The translations under genes and the position numbers were made by a program. Positions 34,747 to 46,615 of a DNA stretch of 64,000 bases are shown in pieces. The notes beneath the pieces were generated by a model. It did not search any database. It was not told the origin of the DNA and was given only the letters and a program-made list of their open reading frames with translations. Numbering within the stretch: position 1 is the stretch's first letter; the number at the start of each line of letters is the position of its first letter. This DNA comes from Paratinospora sagittata (Eukaryota > Streptophyta > Magnoliopsida > Ranunculales > Menispermaceae), in NCBI GenBank assembly GCA_035771175.1, contig CM069604.1:19531115-19595114 (forward strand), read 5' to 3'.

Positions 34747-35973
34747 TGATGGATGCAAACCGCAAGTGTACGATTGCCAAGTTATAATATAAACTGATGA
34801 GAATCAGGTATCGTCCTCAGGGATAGTGTTACTACACTAATTATATGGTTCCTAGCCTTAACTTTATCTAGAAAACCAAATTTTAATGATCAATAAACTA
34901 AATTAATATTTAAACTAAAGCAATAAATAAAATAGCAAGTATTAGAATTTCCTTGAGAAAAATCAAGATTAAAATACCTAGAGATTGGATTTCACCTAAA
35001 TATCAATTATGCAATATTAATCATGATTATTATCAAATCTTTATTCGTGTTTCCTACAGTTTCTAACACCCTCTGTCGAGTGCTGCATTAGAACCTATTA
35101 CCAAAACACTAGTTTCGATCTATTGATAAAAACCAATATATTAGCAATGCATTACGCACTATGATTTTCCTACAACTTTATAAGACATCGCATACCTATC
35201 GATACTACGACCATCCCATGTTATATTTCTCATGTTCTAACCTAGAAAACCCTCTATCGAGTGCTGCCCCCCAATTCTAGGATCATTCGATCAGTGGCCA
35301 AAAGATCAAAGGCATTAAGCATGGAGAAATATAAATAAACCAGAATAAATCATTGATAACAAATAAAAAACTAATATTATTGTATAAAATCTAAAATAGG
35401 ATCCATCTTTCTCTAAACTAACAAGTGAGTTCATAACTTGGATGAAAATAACACAAGATAAGGAGAAAAACTCAATAATAAACATGAATATCGAACTAAA
35501 AATCTGAAACTTGAATCTTCTTCTGAATCTTCGCGTTCCTTCCTCCTAGCCGTCTTGTTCTCTTCTCCCGTCTGTTCTCTTAAAAAAACCCTAACTTTTG
35601 ATATCTTCCCTGCTCTCCAAGTTGTCCCACAATAATTAGAAATTTTCATTGCATAAATCACTCATAAGTTGCTACCACCTCTAGCGTCGCGACACTCCAA
35701 TAGTCCAATTACACCACCGCAGCACCCAAAATTGTATATATTTTCATCATCCAAATCCATGACTAATGCATCCAAATACCTACAAAACAAATTAAAGCAA
35801 ATCAATAAGACACTACAATTATTAATCAAATCAAATTATAAACTAATGAACTAAAATAATGAATAAAAACCCAATTAATTTCTAAACTAACACAAACACA
35901 TTAAACTAATGCATGAATGTCTTAAAATATACCTACAACATACACTAAAACCTATCTAAATATGCAACTATCA
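34747..35973 (-). repeat. Athila-1 5' LTR (right copy)
   Basis: Plus strand TGATGGATGCAAACCGCAAG to CAACTATCA; 1,227 bp, 179 bp shorter than its partner. The missing parts include most of the CG-rich modules (compare 27300-27490 with about 35665-35740). Confidence 0.92.
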
Positions 35974-35978
35974 GTTCC

Positions 35979-36475
35979 ACCTGCACCAAGAGCTCTAGCA
36001 TTCACAAGGCCACAAGACCAAAAGAGTATGATGAAGAGGAGTTAGATGAAGAGCCTTTGAATATAATCTCAAAAAAAAGTGTCTCATCCTCTTAGTGCTG
36101 CATCAGAACAATTTCTAGATCCAAAATGCAAGCACCCAGTTAGGCCTGAATTTGAAGATCATACCATCTCACCTAAATTTGCTAAGGGTCTTGCTAAAAG
36201 AAAAAAGAAAGGATTCAAACCTGGGATCCATTCAGATTTGGTGTTTCCAAGCAAGCTCACTACACATTTGTCAAGGAGTCCAAGCAAACTGTTGTGATTG
36301 AAAAGTTTGTCAGGAGCTTAGCCGGGGAGAAAGACAGTTCTATTGGTTCCAAGAAACCATGAGCACCAAGGAAACCCAAAGATGACTCCAAGACGAAGGA
36401 AGCCAGTTCAAGTAAATCCAAGAAGAGCAATGATGATGATAGAAAGAGAAAGGACAAGAGTCCCAGTTCGAGCTA
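35979..36475 (+). pseudogene. Sire-1 env-like ORF, part 2
   Basis: Resumes after the Athila-1 target duplication. An acidic stretch (EYDEEELDEEPL near 36030) is followed by a lysine-rich one (KFAKGLAKRKKKGFKPG, 36170-36230) and a Lys/Arg/Ser tail to about 36475. These lie in different frames, so indels are present. Basic tails are usual for this ORF in SIRE-type elements. Confidence 0.6.
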
Positions 36476-36813
36476 AGCCTACCCACTTTTTGATGTTTTT
36501 CAAAAAGGGGAGAAGAGAATGTACACCTTAGGCTCAGTTAGCTCAAGGGGAAGCTACAAGATATAGGGAGTTTATCTTGCACTATAATGTACTGAATTGT
36601 ATTATACTTGCATTGTATATGTTTTGTTTGATCAGAACTTGATGTTATGACTATATACTTCTGGCATTTTAATCATATATGAATATAAATTGATTTGTTT
36701 GCTCTTAATCTGATATGTACTTTGCATTGAGCATTAAATGAATGATATATGCATCTATATGTCACTTAGCCCAATGCTATTTGAGTGTTTGAAATCATCA
36801 AAAAGGGGGAGAT
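36476..36813 (+). promoter_or_regulatory. Sire-1 3' non-coding region and polypurine tract
   Basis: No gene. Contains TTTTTCAAAAAGGGGAGAAG (about 36497) and AAAAAGGGGGAGAT (36800-36813) directly before the 3' LTR. Confidence 0.8.
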
Positions 36814-37608
36814 TGTTATCACAGGAAACACCATGATCAGAATGTTTTGATGATTCCAAACTACTCATGTTTGTGTATCTAATGATCTTGTTAAGTGTTT
36901 CAGAATTATCAAGAATCAAGATCAAAGAGAAGAGCTTACAAGTCCATTGAATGTCAATGATCGAAGCTTCAAGTTTTCAGTACTTAGAATGTAAATCTAT
37001 CGGTCAAATTACTCTCGACAAGATTTACTTAATTGCATGTTTTGATCGATATGTTTGAAAGGTTTTTCAAATGATTTAAATTCTTAATTCTTTTAAATGT
37101 TTGATTTGATTGAATCTTTAACTGATTTGACTAAGTTTTGAAAGACAAAAATTGCTTTTAAAAATCAGTCTTTAAGTATTCAATCAAAACGTAAATGTCA
37201 GCACGCTAATGAAACATTAGGACGCTAATGAAACATTAGGACGCAGATGAAGTTCAAGGTTGAAAAAGTTCTTATCCATTAGGACACTTACTTTATTAGT
37301 AGTGCCCTCATTGTGTCAACCAATGAACTTGTCAGGACGCTAATTCAACATCAGCTCGCTGATCGCCTTAAGCATCAGAACGCTTACGTTTCAATAGCGC
37401 CCTTATGTTTTTCATACTTTAAAGATAGGACGCTTACGTTGTAAGTAGCGCCCTTATATTTCTAAGTGTTTTTAAAGTGTGTCAAGACGCTAACCTTCCA
37501 GTAGCACCCTTATAGCTTTAGTCGTCTTTAATTGTTAAATAAGTCTAGATGCTTAGATTCTTTTAGCTCCCTCACTTCTCAGTTCAACAGGACGGTTATG
37601 GTCCATGA
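36814..37608 (+). repeat. Sire-1 3' LTR, 5' part
   Basis: Starts TGTTATCACAGGAAACACC after the PPT. Carries the AGGACGCT / AGTAGCGCCCTTA array (about 37210-37600), for example 37431-37453. Similarity to the Sirevirus solo LTR stops at GTCCATGAG (37608), where an Athila LTR fragment begins. Confidence 0.85.
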
Positions 37609-38664
37609 GCGGGTGCGAAAATCTAGATAATCAACTTCACGTAACCTTCAAGTATGTAATTTAGACATGCTTATTATAAAATCAAATTCTTAGTCTATAA
37701 GTCAAAACCCTTGTGTCTCTAATTCCCTCTCTCGAGTGTCGAATTAGATCGTATTGTCAATAACAAGGTTTGGTCTCTCGATAAAACCTGTTTTCTCAAC
37801 AACCCATTAAACTTCGTGATTTTCCTACAACTTCAAGAGGTATCGTAAATCTCTCGATTCTATGATAATCTTAGGTCATAAATCCTTTATCCAACCTAGG
37901 AAACCCTCTCTCGAGTGCCGCTTTCCAAGTCTAGGTTCAATTAATGAGTGGCCAAGAGATTAAGGCATGAAGCATTGAGAATTATGAATAAACTATAAAA
38001 ATTGCATTGATAATAATCAAAATCTAAAATTAAACCATAATATCTAGTTTATGATCCATCTCCTCTCTAGAACAATAAATTAGTTCATACTTTGGATGAA
38101 AAAAACACAAAACATGGAGAAAAACTCAATAATTGACATGAATAACAAACTAAAAAATCTTGGAACTTGAAACTTCTTCCTTATTTCTATATATAATATA
38201 CCCTAAAGTCGTCTGGAATTGAAATTGGAAAGTGGGGAAAAATACATTGAAAACTTGCTAAAATTGTAAGTTAAAAACCATTCAGCGCCGCGGTGCTGCG
38301 TTTGAATGCCACGACGCTCAGAATGTCATTTTTATCTTGATTTTTGTGGACTTAGCCAATTTTCAGCTCTTTTTCACGTGGGTTCTTCATGCTTCTCCTT
38401 TGCACTTTCTTGTACATGTTTTCATCATCCAAATCTATGACTAATGCATCCAAACACCTACAAAACAAAGCAAATCAAGTTAATAACACACTCAACATAA
38501 AATGAATCAAATTTTAAACTAATAAAACAAAATAATGCATAAAAACCTATTTATTTATAAACTATCAAATGCATTAAAACTAACACAAACACATCAAACT
38601 AATGCATGAAATGTCCTAAAATACACCTAAAACATGCTCTAAAACCTATCTAAACATGCAACTT
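37609..38664 (-). mobile_element. Athila-type LTR fragment inside Sire-1 3' LTR
   Basis: Aligns with the Athila-1 LTRs (TCTAATTCCCTCTCTCGAGTG, CTCGATAAAACCTGTTTTCTC, TCTAGAACAATAAATTAGTTC) but lacks about the first 200 bases. Its right end (CATGCAACTTA) is a broken form of CAACTATCA. It has a CG-rich module GCGCCGCGGTGCTGCG (38283-38298). No target duplication is found, and part of the Sire-1 LTR is missing at the junction, so a deletion accompanied or followed insertion. Confidence 0.75.
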
Positions 38665-38666
38665 AA

Positions 38667-39121
38667 CATATACTTTATCGAGTTGTAGCAGTAGTTATAC
38701 AAATTGCTGAGTACCCAACTTCGTTTTTCAAACAAGTGGGTGTTCTCAAGCCTGTAAATTGAGAGATGTTTAGGTTAGTCTTCCACCCGAAAGTTGAGAT
38801 AGGTAGTCCTCTAGCCTGTAAGTCGAGAGGTTTAGGTTGGTCTCAAGCCTGCAAGTTGACCATTGTAATGATTGTTCTCACACTCAAAAGTTGAGAAAGG
38901 GTGTAACAGTTTAGTTCTCACCCGTAAGAGAATTCCTTAGTGAAGAGGTTTTAAAATCCTAACTGAGGAGGTTAGATAGTGGATGTAGGCAAGTAGCTGA
39001 ACCACTCTAAATCGATTGTGTAAATTGATTTACTTTTCTGCACTTATTTAGTTGTCATTACATTAATTTTGATAGTCTAAGTGTGCAATTCACCCCTATT
39101 TTGGACATACCTAAGCCAACA
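38667..39121 (+). repeat. Sire-1 3' LTR, 3' part
   Basis: TATACTTTATCGAGTTGTAG onward matches 12365-12832 of the 5' LTR through the hairpin repeats (38720-38960) to the end CTAAGCCAACA. Confidence 0.88.
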
Positions 39122-39446
39122 GGAGATGTCCCGTAGGAACATGGCTCTCTACTCACGCTTTTTCCACATCCAAAACCTCTTATGGTGTGTTCATGTCTCC
39201 AAATGGCATGCTAAGCCTGGCTAAGTCCTAGGTGGAGGGGTTCTTCATAGAGCATTCCCCATCCACGAGACCAATATCCAAGGCCTTGCTTTAACCAATT
39301 AGGCCATAAACAACACTACCAGAGGATTTTACACACAAAGCAACAATAATAATCCACATTTCGTGTCTCAACACATACAACATATAATAGTATGATGACA
39401 TAAGAGATTAAACATAATCGAAGTTCTACTCACAACCAAGCCGACG
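39122..39446 (-). repeat. Tekay-like LTR fragment
   Basis: No ORF. AATAGTATGATGACATAAG and TCTACTCACAACCAAGCCG resemble 3415-3475 of solo LTR copy 1, suggesting a minus-strand LTR split by the element that starts at 39447. Its other half is not in the window. Confidence 0.45.
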
Positions 39447-40965
39447 TGTAACGACCGTAGACTTTATCTTACGTATTGCCAATGTCATTATCCAACTCCA
39501 TGTGGTTGTATACGTATTTCTCCATTCTTTGGGTTAAGTTCATGTATTTGTATGTATCTGCATGAAATTGTATATGATTGTGTGCATTGTAAATTGTATA
39601 TGGGCCATGTTAAATAAAAGTATAATGTATGTGTTATTATTTATGCATGGGCCTATTGGACCATGAATTAATATGAGCTTGACTTGATTGAATAAATGAG
39701 AATGAAAACAAAAAGAAAAGAAAAGAAAAGTGGTTGTTAATGGATGATTGGGCATTAACATACATGGGAGAATGAGATTGGCTAAGTAACACATGGTTAA
39801 CTAGTAGACACTTAAGCATACAAATGGCATGTTATTTGCATGTGTGTGCAAGAGATGAATCTTTTACTCTTGGGGACAATGGGAGAATGTAAGGTTGAGA
39901 GAAAGGAAAAATAAAAGAAAAAGAGGAGAAAAGAGAGAGGAAGTGATTGAGGGAAGATTTTCTATCAGAGAATGGATCTCTTGGATCCGTGGTCGGATCA
40001 AGCTTAAAATAAGTCAGATTGTTCCTATCTGCTTGTTCTTTATTTTGGTCGTTGAAGATCTTGATCGGAGTTTTCTACTGAGAAATATAACCTTCCAAAC
40101 ACAGCTGGTCAAAAAATTTGAATTTCTCAGGCAGTTTAGATCAAACTGTTGTATCTCTCACATCCACATTTGGATTGATCTGAGATTTTGTCAAAAGGTT
40201 CACAACTGACCCTTTTTCATTTAAACGGTTAAGATGTTGAATAGTTGAGTATTTTATGAGATATGATCATCTGAATTCAAGTAGTCGCAGTAGGAGAGGA
40301 GAAACCGTTCGTTTAGAGCTGTCTTCATGAAAGAGGCATATCTTTTTTATCCACCCTGGATTTAGCTACATTTTGGAAAGAAGGTTTGTCTCTTGATATT
40401 CTTGAATCTGAACGGTTAATTTGGTTATTGGATATTTCTATTGGCAGCTTGATACATTCGAACAGTGCATAAAATTATGAGTGTAATTAATGTTTCTAGT
40501 TCAATTATTAAAGGTGTTTACATGTGAAGCCATATATTTGACCCAAACCATAGAAAGTGGACTTGTAGCTCTCCAAATTGTGTGCATGTGACTTATGTTA
40601 TGCATTTGGATGAGTTTTGATGATTCATGATGTTAATTGATGGTTCCACTTGGTTTGAAGGGATAATTAGTGTAATTGACCCAATATGGCTTTGTAGAGA
40701 TTTTACTCAAATTTAAGACATGAGGGTTGCATATTGTGCCTATGGTGTAGAATTGGGGGTTTTGATGAATTATGATGATTCTACATGATTTTGGATGATG
40801 AAATTTTAATTTTGGTTTAATTATATTTATCATATATAGGTTGTGTATTGTGTGTATTAGGTATTTTCCGTGTAGAGGCTTATCAATGCCTCAGGTTTTG
40901 TCATGTAGCGGCATTATCTGAGGTACTATGCTAGTCGTGACGTCACCTGGTGAGGGGTTGTGACA
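39447..40965 (+). repeat. Tekay element 5' LTR
   Basis: TGTAACGACCG to GGTTGTGACA, 1,519 bp. The 3' end (TAGTCGTGACGTCACC, then GTTGTGACA) corresponds in reverse to the left end of solo LTR copy 2, so the families are related. ORF-like stretches inside (39895-40209) have no known product. Confidence 0.85.
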
Positions 40966-40968
40966 ATG

Positions 40969-40984
40969 TTGGTATCAAAGCCTA
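40969..40984 (+). promoter_or_regulatory. Primer binding site, Tekay element
   Basis: TTGGTATCAAAGCCTA, one mismatch from the usual TTGGTATCAGAGCC, three bases after the LTR. Confidence 0.8.
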
Positions 40985-41294
40985 TGTTCTAGGTTCTTTA
41001 TGCTTAGGTTACTAATGGTTAGGTTATAAAAATTTTAAAAATATAAAAGCCTTAAAATGTTTAGTTTGATTGTATGCGTAGTTAGATTATGCTTAATGCT
41101 ATCAATTGTATGCTACCTTGCCTGATGCATTCTTGCCTATTGAATTTTTTAGTTTTCTGAAGAAGGGCAGATCAGGGTTAAGATAGGCTAAATAGGCTGG
41201 AAGACATGTTTGCAATCCAATAGTAGTAGAATGCTCAACTCTTAGAGATGATCATTAAGCTACAACAGGATAGGCCACGATTGGAGACACCTGC
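40985..41294 (+). other. Leader and first part of gag, Tekay element
   Basis: AT-rich leader, then from about 41158 a stretch that reads KKGRSGLR-like, the usual basic gag start, up to the solo LTR at 41295. The ATG is not preserved clearly. Confidence 0.4.
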
Positions 41295-44294
41295 TGTAGT
41301 ACCCTAGAAATGATTTTATCTAGCCCATAACCCGTTTGTGTTTTTGCCTAAACTCTATTTATTTGCCTTGTTTGTTTGATTGTGTGTTTGATTTAGTGTT
41401 TGATGCTTTATGCGTTGATTTTATGATAACTTTATGTTGGGTGAATTGAATGGACTTGAGGATGTCAGAATCGAGTTTGGCACGCATTTTTACATAGAAA
41501 ACGCCTAGTTATATGCAAAATTCCGATGTATATTGAGCGTAAAGAGGAAGAATCGAAAAAAGCTACAAAGCTGAAACGCATTTCAGCCCTTTTGGAACGA
41601 GTTTCAGCGTGCCCGAGAGGCTTCTTGGTCAAAAAATTGGTGAAATACGTTCCAGGACCCTGAAAAGCGTTTCACCTGAGAAAAATACAAAAAATGGCAA
41701 TTTTGGGTGGGTCCCACTCGTGTATTAAGCCATGTATACCCTCATTTGTCTCTCATTTCACACTTTTGAGCACTTGAGAGAAGGGAAAGAGGAAGAGAAA
41801 GGGAGGAAGAGAGACCTTGGGGTTGCTACGTGATTCATGCTCAATCTCTTCCAAGGTAAGTGTGATTTACCTTCCTCTTTCACAAATTCTTCTTGAAACA
41901 TGGTAATGAGCTCAATTTTGACCTAAGAGAGGGTGTTGACCACAATTTGGAAGGACCCTAACCTAGGGTCACTGATTTTCGACCATTTATGTTTGTTTAT
42001 GGTTGAATCTACCCTTTAAGACCTAGATCTACACTTGGAATGCACTTTGCATGCCCTTCACCACGTTTTTGGTAGTGCAAGAGATTAGGGTTTTGTTGGA
42101 AACCTTAGGGCCATGGTGTATGGTATAGATTTGAGTTCCTTGGTGGATTTGGAACCCAATGGTACCATTTTCCCCAATTTCTAATAAGAAATTGGTGGAT
42201 CTAAGTGTAAAGGCCTAAACCCTAGAAATCAAACTTAGGAATTTCCTTTGGACTTGCATGTCAACTATGTTGGATAAATGGCTAATCCTAGTTGATTGAT
42301 GGAGGTGTTCAGTATTTTTTTTCCGTCGAAAATCCTAGTTGTAGTGTAAAATTTTGCCCAAATTGGGGCTTTTGACCTAAACCAAGTCAATTGATCAAAT
42401 TGACTTGAGGATTATCTAATTGGACCTAAATTGAGTGGAATCATGGGTTTAGAATGATTGAACCTATGTTAATTTTGTATGACTTAGTACAATTTGGCTC
42501 TATGCCTATTGTAGAGATTTTCCCCAAATTGGGTCATATGCCATGTGTTGATTTGAATTGAGATGAATTAACTTGATTATGATCAATCTTGCATGGTTTT
42601 GAATGGTCTGGACTTGTGTTAGGATTAAATGACCTAGACTAAGTGATTGTCTTAGTTTTCGGGATTTAGCCTTATCCGTGGCTTGGCACGAATGTCGAGG
42701 TTGATCGTGTGATGGGAAATTCATGGTGGAAATTAGATGCACATGGACTTGTTGGATTAGGAATTGATCATGATTAGTGTGTCTATGTATCATGAAGATT
42801 AATATATGTGCAATGAATCTATGGTTTGCAGGATCATGTTTTGCATTGGGATTCGTGTAGGCCGTGTGTGGATAGCTTGTTGTGTGGCATTGGTTATGAG
42901 TAGTTGTTCATCTTGTTTATCACCTGTGGCATCATATTCATTTATACTTGTATGTTGAAAGTCATGAATTTTTTTATGGAAATGCATGTGTTTAATATGA
43001 TTTGAAATGGCATGCATGAATACTCTAGAAGCCTTGGGTGTTCCCAGGCTAAGTCCTCCTAGGCGTTCCTAGGAAGCTTGTGCATGTTTGTCAAGCTGGC
43101 TTCTCTAGAGGTGGATTTTGAATGGTTTTTGATACTGTAGAAGCCTTGGGTGTTCCCAGGCTAAGTCCTCCTAGGTGTTCCTAAAAAGCTTGTGCATGTT
43201 TGCCAAGCTGGCTTCTCTAGAGGTAGATTTTAAATGGTTTTGGAAACTCTAGAAGCCTTGGGTGTTTCCAGTCTAAGTTCTTTTAGGTATTCCTAAGAAG
43301 CTTGAGCATGTTGCCAAGATGGCTTCTCTAGAGATGGAAATGAATGGAGTTGAAACCCTAGAAGCCTTGGGTGTTCCCAGGCTAAGTCCTTTTAGGTGTT
43401 CCTAAAAAGCTTGTGCATGTTGCCAAGTTGGCTTCTCTAGAGGTTGAGACGAATGGATTTGAAATGCATGAAAATGGTTGATGCTTATTTTAATATTGGT
43501 TTTATGTTTCACATACTTATGAGCATAATTTCATGCATGAGCATATATGACTTTTATTGATGTATGAATGATGACACTATTAAATACTATTCATTGGGCA
43601 CCATTGGCTCACACTCTCACTCTCCTTTCAGGTCCTTCAGATAAGGGAAAAGGCGTAGTAATTGCTTGCGAGTTTGCCACTGAAAAAGCTAGGGACATCC
43701 TGATGTGAGTCTAGGTTTGATGTGTGTGATGGATGTCTTTACATATGTGTATTTTTTGCTTATTTTGATACATATGTAATTAATAACACTTGTTAAACCT
43801 AGATGGTGAGGGGCTTTGTGCATTATAGTTGTGTTGATGTATATTGGCCTTGTGGCCTTGGATTTGATGTATTAGGCTGTATACTTTGGACTTGGATTTG
43901 ATGATGGGTCTAGGCATGTTGTCATAGACCATTTTGGGTTTAATTGGAGACTTTTGATCATGGTTGTATGTTCTATTCGGGGACTATTATGATCATTATA
44001 TTTGTCTTGTATACTTTGCGGGATCATCCTTTTTGGTCTATGTTTATGGTATGCCTTGGGAGATTATATCTTGTTGATTCATAGGGATGCATGTCTTTGG
44101 TTTAGAATTGTTAAGTCTAGTAGGTGATTGATGTGAATTCAAATTTTTTTTATTTTGTGGACTCTATGAAGAGAGTCTGGTTGAGGCTTGTAGGGTCCCG
44201 ATCGTGGTCGTGGATGCTTACGCCGGGCGTCCCACCCAGGCACTTTCGCACACCGATCCATGAGGGATGGCGGTCTAGGGTGTGGGTCGTCACA
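41295..44294 (+). mobile_element. Solo LTR of 3,000 bp in the gag of the Tekay element
   Basis: Starts TGTAGTACCCTAG and ends GGGTCGTCACA. CCTGC at 41290-41294 and 44295-44299 is the perfect target duplication. No internal region. It belongs to another gypsy LTR family (TGTAGTACCC start). Notable contents are GAAACGC/TTTCAGCG motifs at 41572-41690 and four 110-112 bp tandem repeats at 43021-43465. Gag sequence resumes right after the duplication (VQGMGTSSVGVLAG). Confidence 0.9.
43021..43465. repeat. Four tandem 110-112 bp hairpin repeats
   Basis: Units start at about 43021, 43133, 43244 and 43354. Each opens CTCTAGAAGCCTTGGGTGTT and closes GGCTTCTCTAGAGG, so the two ends of a unit are complementary (CTCTAGAAGCC against GGCTTCT(CT)AGAG). 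Inside are smaller dyads (TTGGGTGTTCCCAGG, TCCTAGGCGTTCCTAGGA). Confidence 0.85.
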
Positions 44295-44299
44295 CCTGC

Positions 44300-45240
44300 T
44301 GTTCAGGGTATGGGCACCAGTAGTGTTGGTGTACTAGCTGGTTTACCTTCTGCTGAGGCAAGGGTACATACTCCTGAGTCCAGAGAGGACATTGAGGAGA
44401 AGAAAAGGTATGAGAAGGTGATGAAGGCCTATAGAATGCGAGAGCCCCCTAAATTTTCAGGCAGTTTGCAGTTTGAGGATGTTGAAAGTTGGCTTTTGCG
44501 CATTGCAGTCATATTTGAGGATATGCATAGATAGGAATAAGTTTCGCCTGGCAAGATTTAAGTTAGCAGATGGGGCCGAGAGATGGTGGGAAACAACGCA
44601 GAGGTCTCTTGGGAAGATCAAATAATGGGTAAAATTCAAAGAACTGTTTTATACGACTTATTACCCACGGTCAGAGGTTGACAGGAAGCGTAACGAGTTT
44701 ATTCAGTTGACTCAAGGTGGTAGATCAGTTCGCGAGTATGAGCATGAATTTAATAGGCTCACACTTTTTACCCCAGAGTTGGTTCTCACAGATGAGTTGA
44801 AGATGGTGAGGCTTTGTGATGGTTTTCGTGATCAAATTCGACAATGTTTAGCATTGGCTGGTGTGGCGACTTATGATCAGGCCATGGATTTTGAGACTAC
44901 TGAGGCTGTAGCGAGGCTTAGGCCAGCAACCATTCCGCCAGTACCCATTTTCAATTTGATTCCTCTTCTCCATCTTTAGGGAATAAAAAGAATAAATGGA
45001 ACAGGAAGTTTTGGGATAATAGCAAGAAGCCCAAGACTAGTGGTGGATTTTCTAGGGTTGATTCTTTTATTGCTCCTATTTTTGTGGCATCTGCTCCAAT
45101 AGTGTACAGTAAGAGAAATCAAGCTCCAACTAAATCATAGGGTCAGTCACATACTGCATCTTCAGGCCCAAAACCCATTATTACTTACTTTTGGCGTGGC
45201 GTGAAGGGCCACAGGGCTAATCAGTGTCCTATGTCGAGGT
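44300..45240 (+). pseudogene. gag: Tekay element gag
   Basis: EEKKRYEKVMKAYRMREPPK and FEDVESWLLRIAVIFEDM (44397-44534) is the retrotrans_gag start. After stops and a frame change come LARFKLADGA, QGGRSVREYEHEFNRLTLF (44707 on) and DGFRDQIRQCLALAGVATYD. The zinc knuckle near 45188-45232 reads FWRGVKGHRANQC: the two N-terminal Cys of C-x2-C are replaced by Phe and Gly, leaving only His and the last Cys, so it cannot bind zinc in the normal way. Confidence 0.8.
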
Positions 45241-45760
45241 CTCCTTCTGCTCCAACTATTTTTGCAGCATCTGGTACAAGGGAGCAAGCCAAGGCAGTTA
45301 CTGAATCGGATCCTGATGCCAACAAGATTCTGATAGAGGGTATGATTTCTATGTGTAATATGATGATGCATATATTGATTGATTCTGGTTCTATTTTATC
45401 ATTCATATCTGGTCATGTGGTAGATAAACTTAAATTGTCTGTTGTTAGAGCTAGTACACCCTTGATAATGAGTACGAAAATGGGTGAGAAAATCTACCTA
45501 TATATGACTTGCATGAATTGTGTAGTCAAACACGAGGGACTTGAGATGATTGTGAACCTTAAGGTATTAGAGTTCCTCGATTTTGATGATATTTTGGGTA
45601 TGGACTGGTTAGCAGCGTATCATGCCCAAGTAGATTGCTTTCATAAGCAGATAGTATTTCAAATCTCTGGGCAACCATCTTTTGTCTACTGAGGTATAAC
45701 TACTACCAGACCACCTACACGAGGCAGGCTAGCTACTGCTGTAGAACCTGCCCTCATGGC
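45241..45760 (+). pseudogene. Tekay element aspartic protease
   Basis: ILIDSGSILSFISGHVVDKL (from 45376) is the protease active-site segment, with DSG kept. [21 protein letters not shown] (to about 45640) closes the domain. The frame 45201-45692 is open and ends at TGA 45690-45692. Confidence 0.85.
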
Positions 45761-46615
45761 TAGTATCAGACCGTTGAAGGATGAGGGATTGGGCATTCAG
45801 ACTTCAGATATTCCAGTTGTGAGTGAGTTTCTCGATGTATTTCCTGATGATCTACTTGGGTTACCACCCAAGAGGGAAATTGATTTCATTATTGAGTTGA
45901 TACCTGATACAAAATTAATCTCCATTCTACTTTATTGGATGGCACCGAAGGAGTTGCAAGAACTCAAGGTGCAAGTTGAAAAGCTTTTGAGTAAAGTGTT
46001 TATTACCCCTAGTATATCAACTTGGGGTGCACCAGTTTTTTTGTGAAAAAGAAAAATGGGAGTCTTAGACTGTGTATAGATTACCGTCAGCTGAACAAGG
46101 TGATAGTGAAGAACAAATATCCTCTACCTCACATTAATGATCTGTTTGATCAGTTAAATAGTGCCAAGTTTTTCTCTAAGATTGATTTGAGATCGGGCTA
46201 CCACCAGCTGAGGATTAGAGAGGAAGATGTCCAAAAGACTGCGTTCAAGGCAAGATATGGTCACTATGAATTTCTGGTCATGCCATTTGGGCTGATGAAC
46301 GCACCTGCGATGTTCATGGATTTGATGCAGAGGGTGTTTAAACCGTATCTATATCACTTCATCATTGTCTTTATTGATGATATTTTGATATATTTCAAAA
46401 CATGTGAGAAACACGAGCAACACCTCAAGATAACCCTACAGACATTAAGGGAGCATAGGCTGTATGCTAAGCTCAGCAAGTGTGGGGTTTGGATTTCTGA
46501 AGTGAGATTTTTGGGCATGTGGTTAGTGCAGATGGTATCTCTGTTGATTCTACTAAGGTTGAGGCGATTATTAATTGGCCAAGATTGACCACAACGACAG
46601 AGATTTGGAGTTTTC
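45756..46615 (+). pseudogene. Tekay element reverse transcriptase, part 1
   Basis: VVSEFLDVFPDDLLGLPPKR and ELIPDTKLI begin pol. After a frame change near 46040: [74 protein letters not shown], and FIDDILIYF with both catalytic Asp (46371-46397). The frame breaks again near 46510. The Sirevirus solo LTR interrupts it at 46616 in the connection region. Confidence 0.9.

Larger units (their letters stand above)
26354..35973 (-). mobile_element. Athila-type gypsy element Athila-1, complete ends
   Basis: Both LTRs are present (plus-strand left 26354-27759, right 34747-35973). GTTCC occurs at 26349-26353 and 35974-35978 as a perfect target duplication. Transcription runs right to left: right LTR, primer site TGGCGCCGTTGCCGGGGA (complementary to tRNA-Asp, the Athila signature), gag, protease, RT, RNase H, integrase, a 1.7-kb non-coding tail and left LTR. 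There is no env-like ORF after pol, although many Athila elements have one. All ORFs carry stops or frameshifts. It inserted into the Sire-1 env-like ORF. Confidence 0.92.
12305..39121 (+). mobile_element. Sirevirus-type copia element Sire-1, host of nested insertions
   Basis: Parts in order: 5' LTR 3' portion (12305-12832), Met-tRNA primer site, gag remnant (about 12890-14048), non-coding block, env-like ORF (23568-36475, interrupted), polypurine tract and 3' LTR (36814-39121, interrupted). The protease-integrase-RT part is absent. Three later elements sit inside: Sire-2 at 14485-23321, Athila-1 at 26354-35973 and an Athila LTR fragment at 37609-38664. Removing them leaves about 7 kb. The env-like ORF located before a GGGGGAGAT polypurine tract is the hallmark of the Sirevirus/SIRE1 group. 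The 5' LTR is truncated, so no target duplication can be checked. Confidence 0.75.

Noticed and set aside
42506..43017. His/Gln-rich minus-strand ORFs
   Set aside because: Antisense chance frames within the 3-kb solo LTR.
44124..44534. One 136-codon ORF
   Set aside because: It starts in the solo LTR and runs into gag by chance; only the part after 44300 is real gag remnant.
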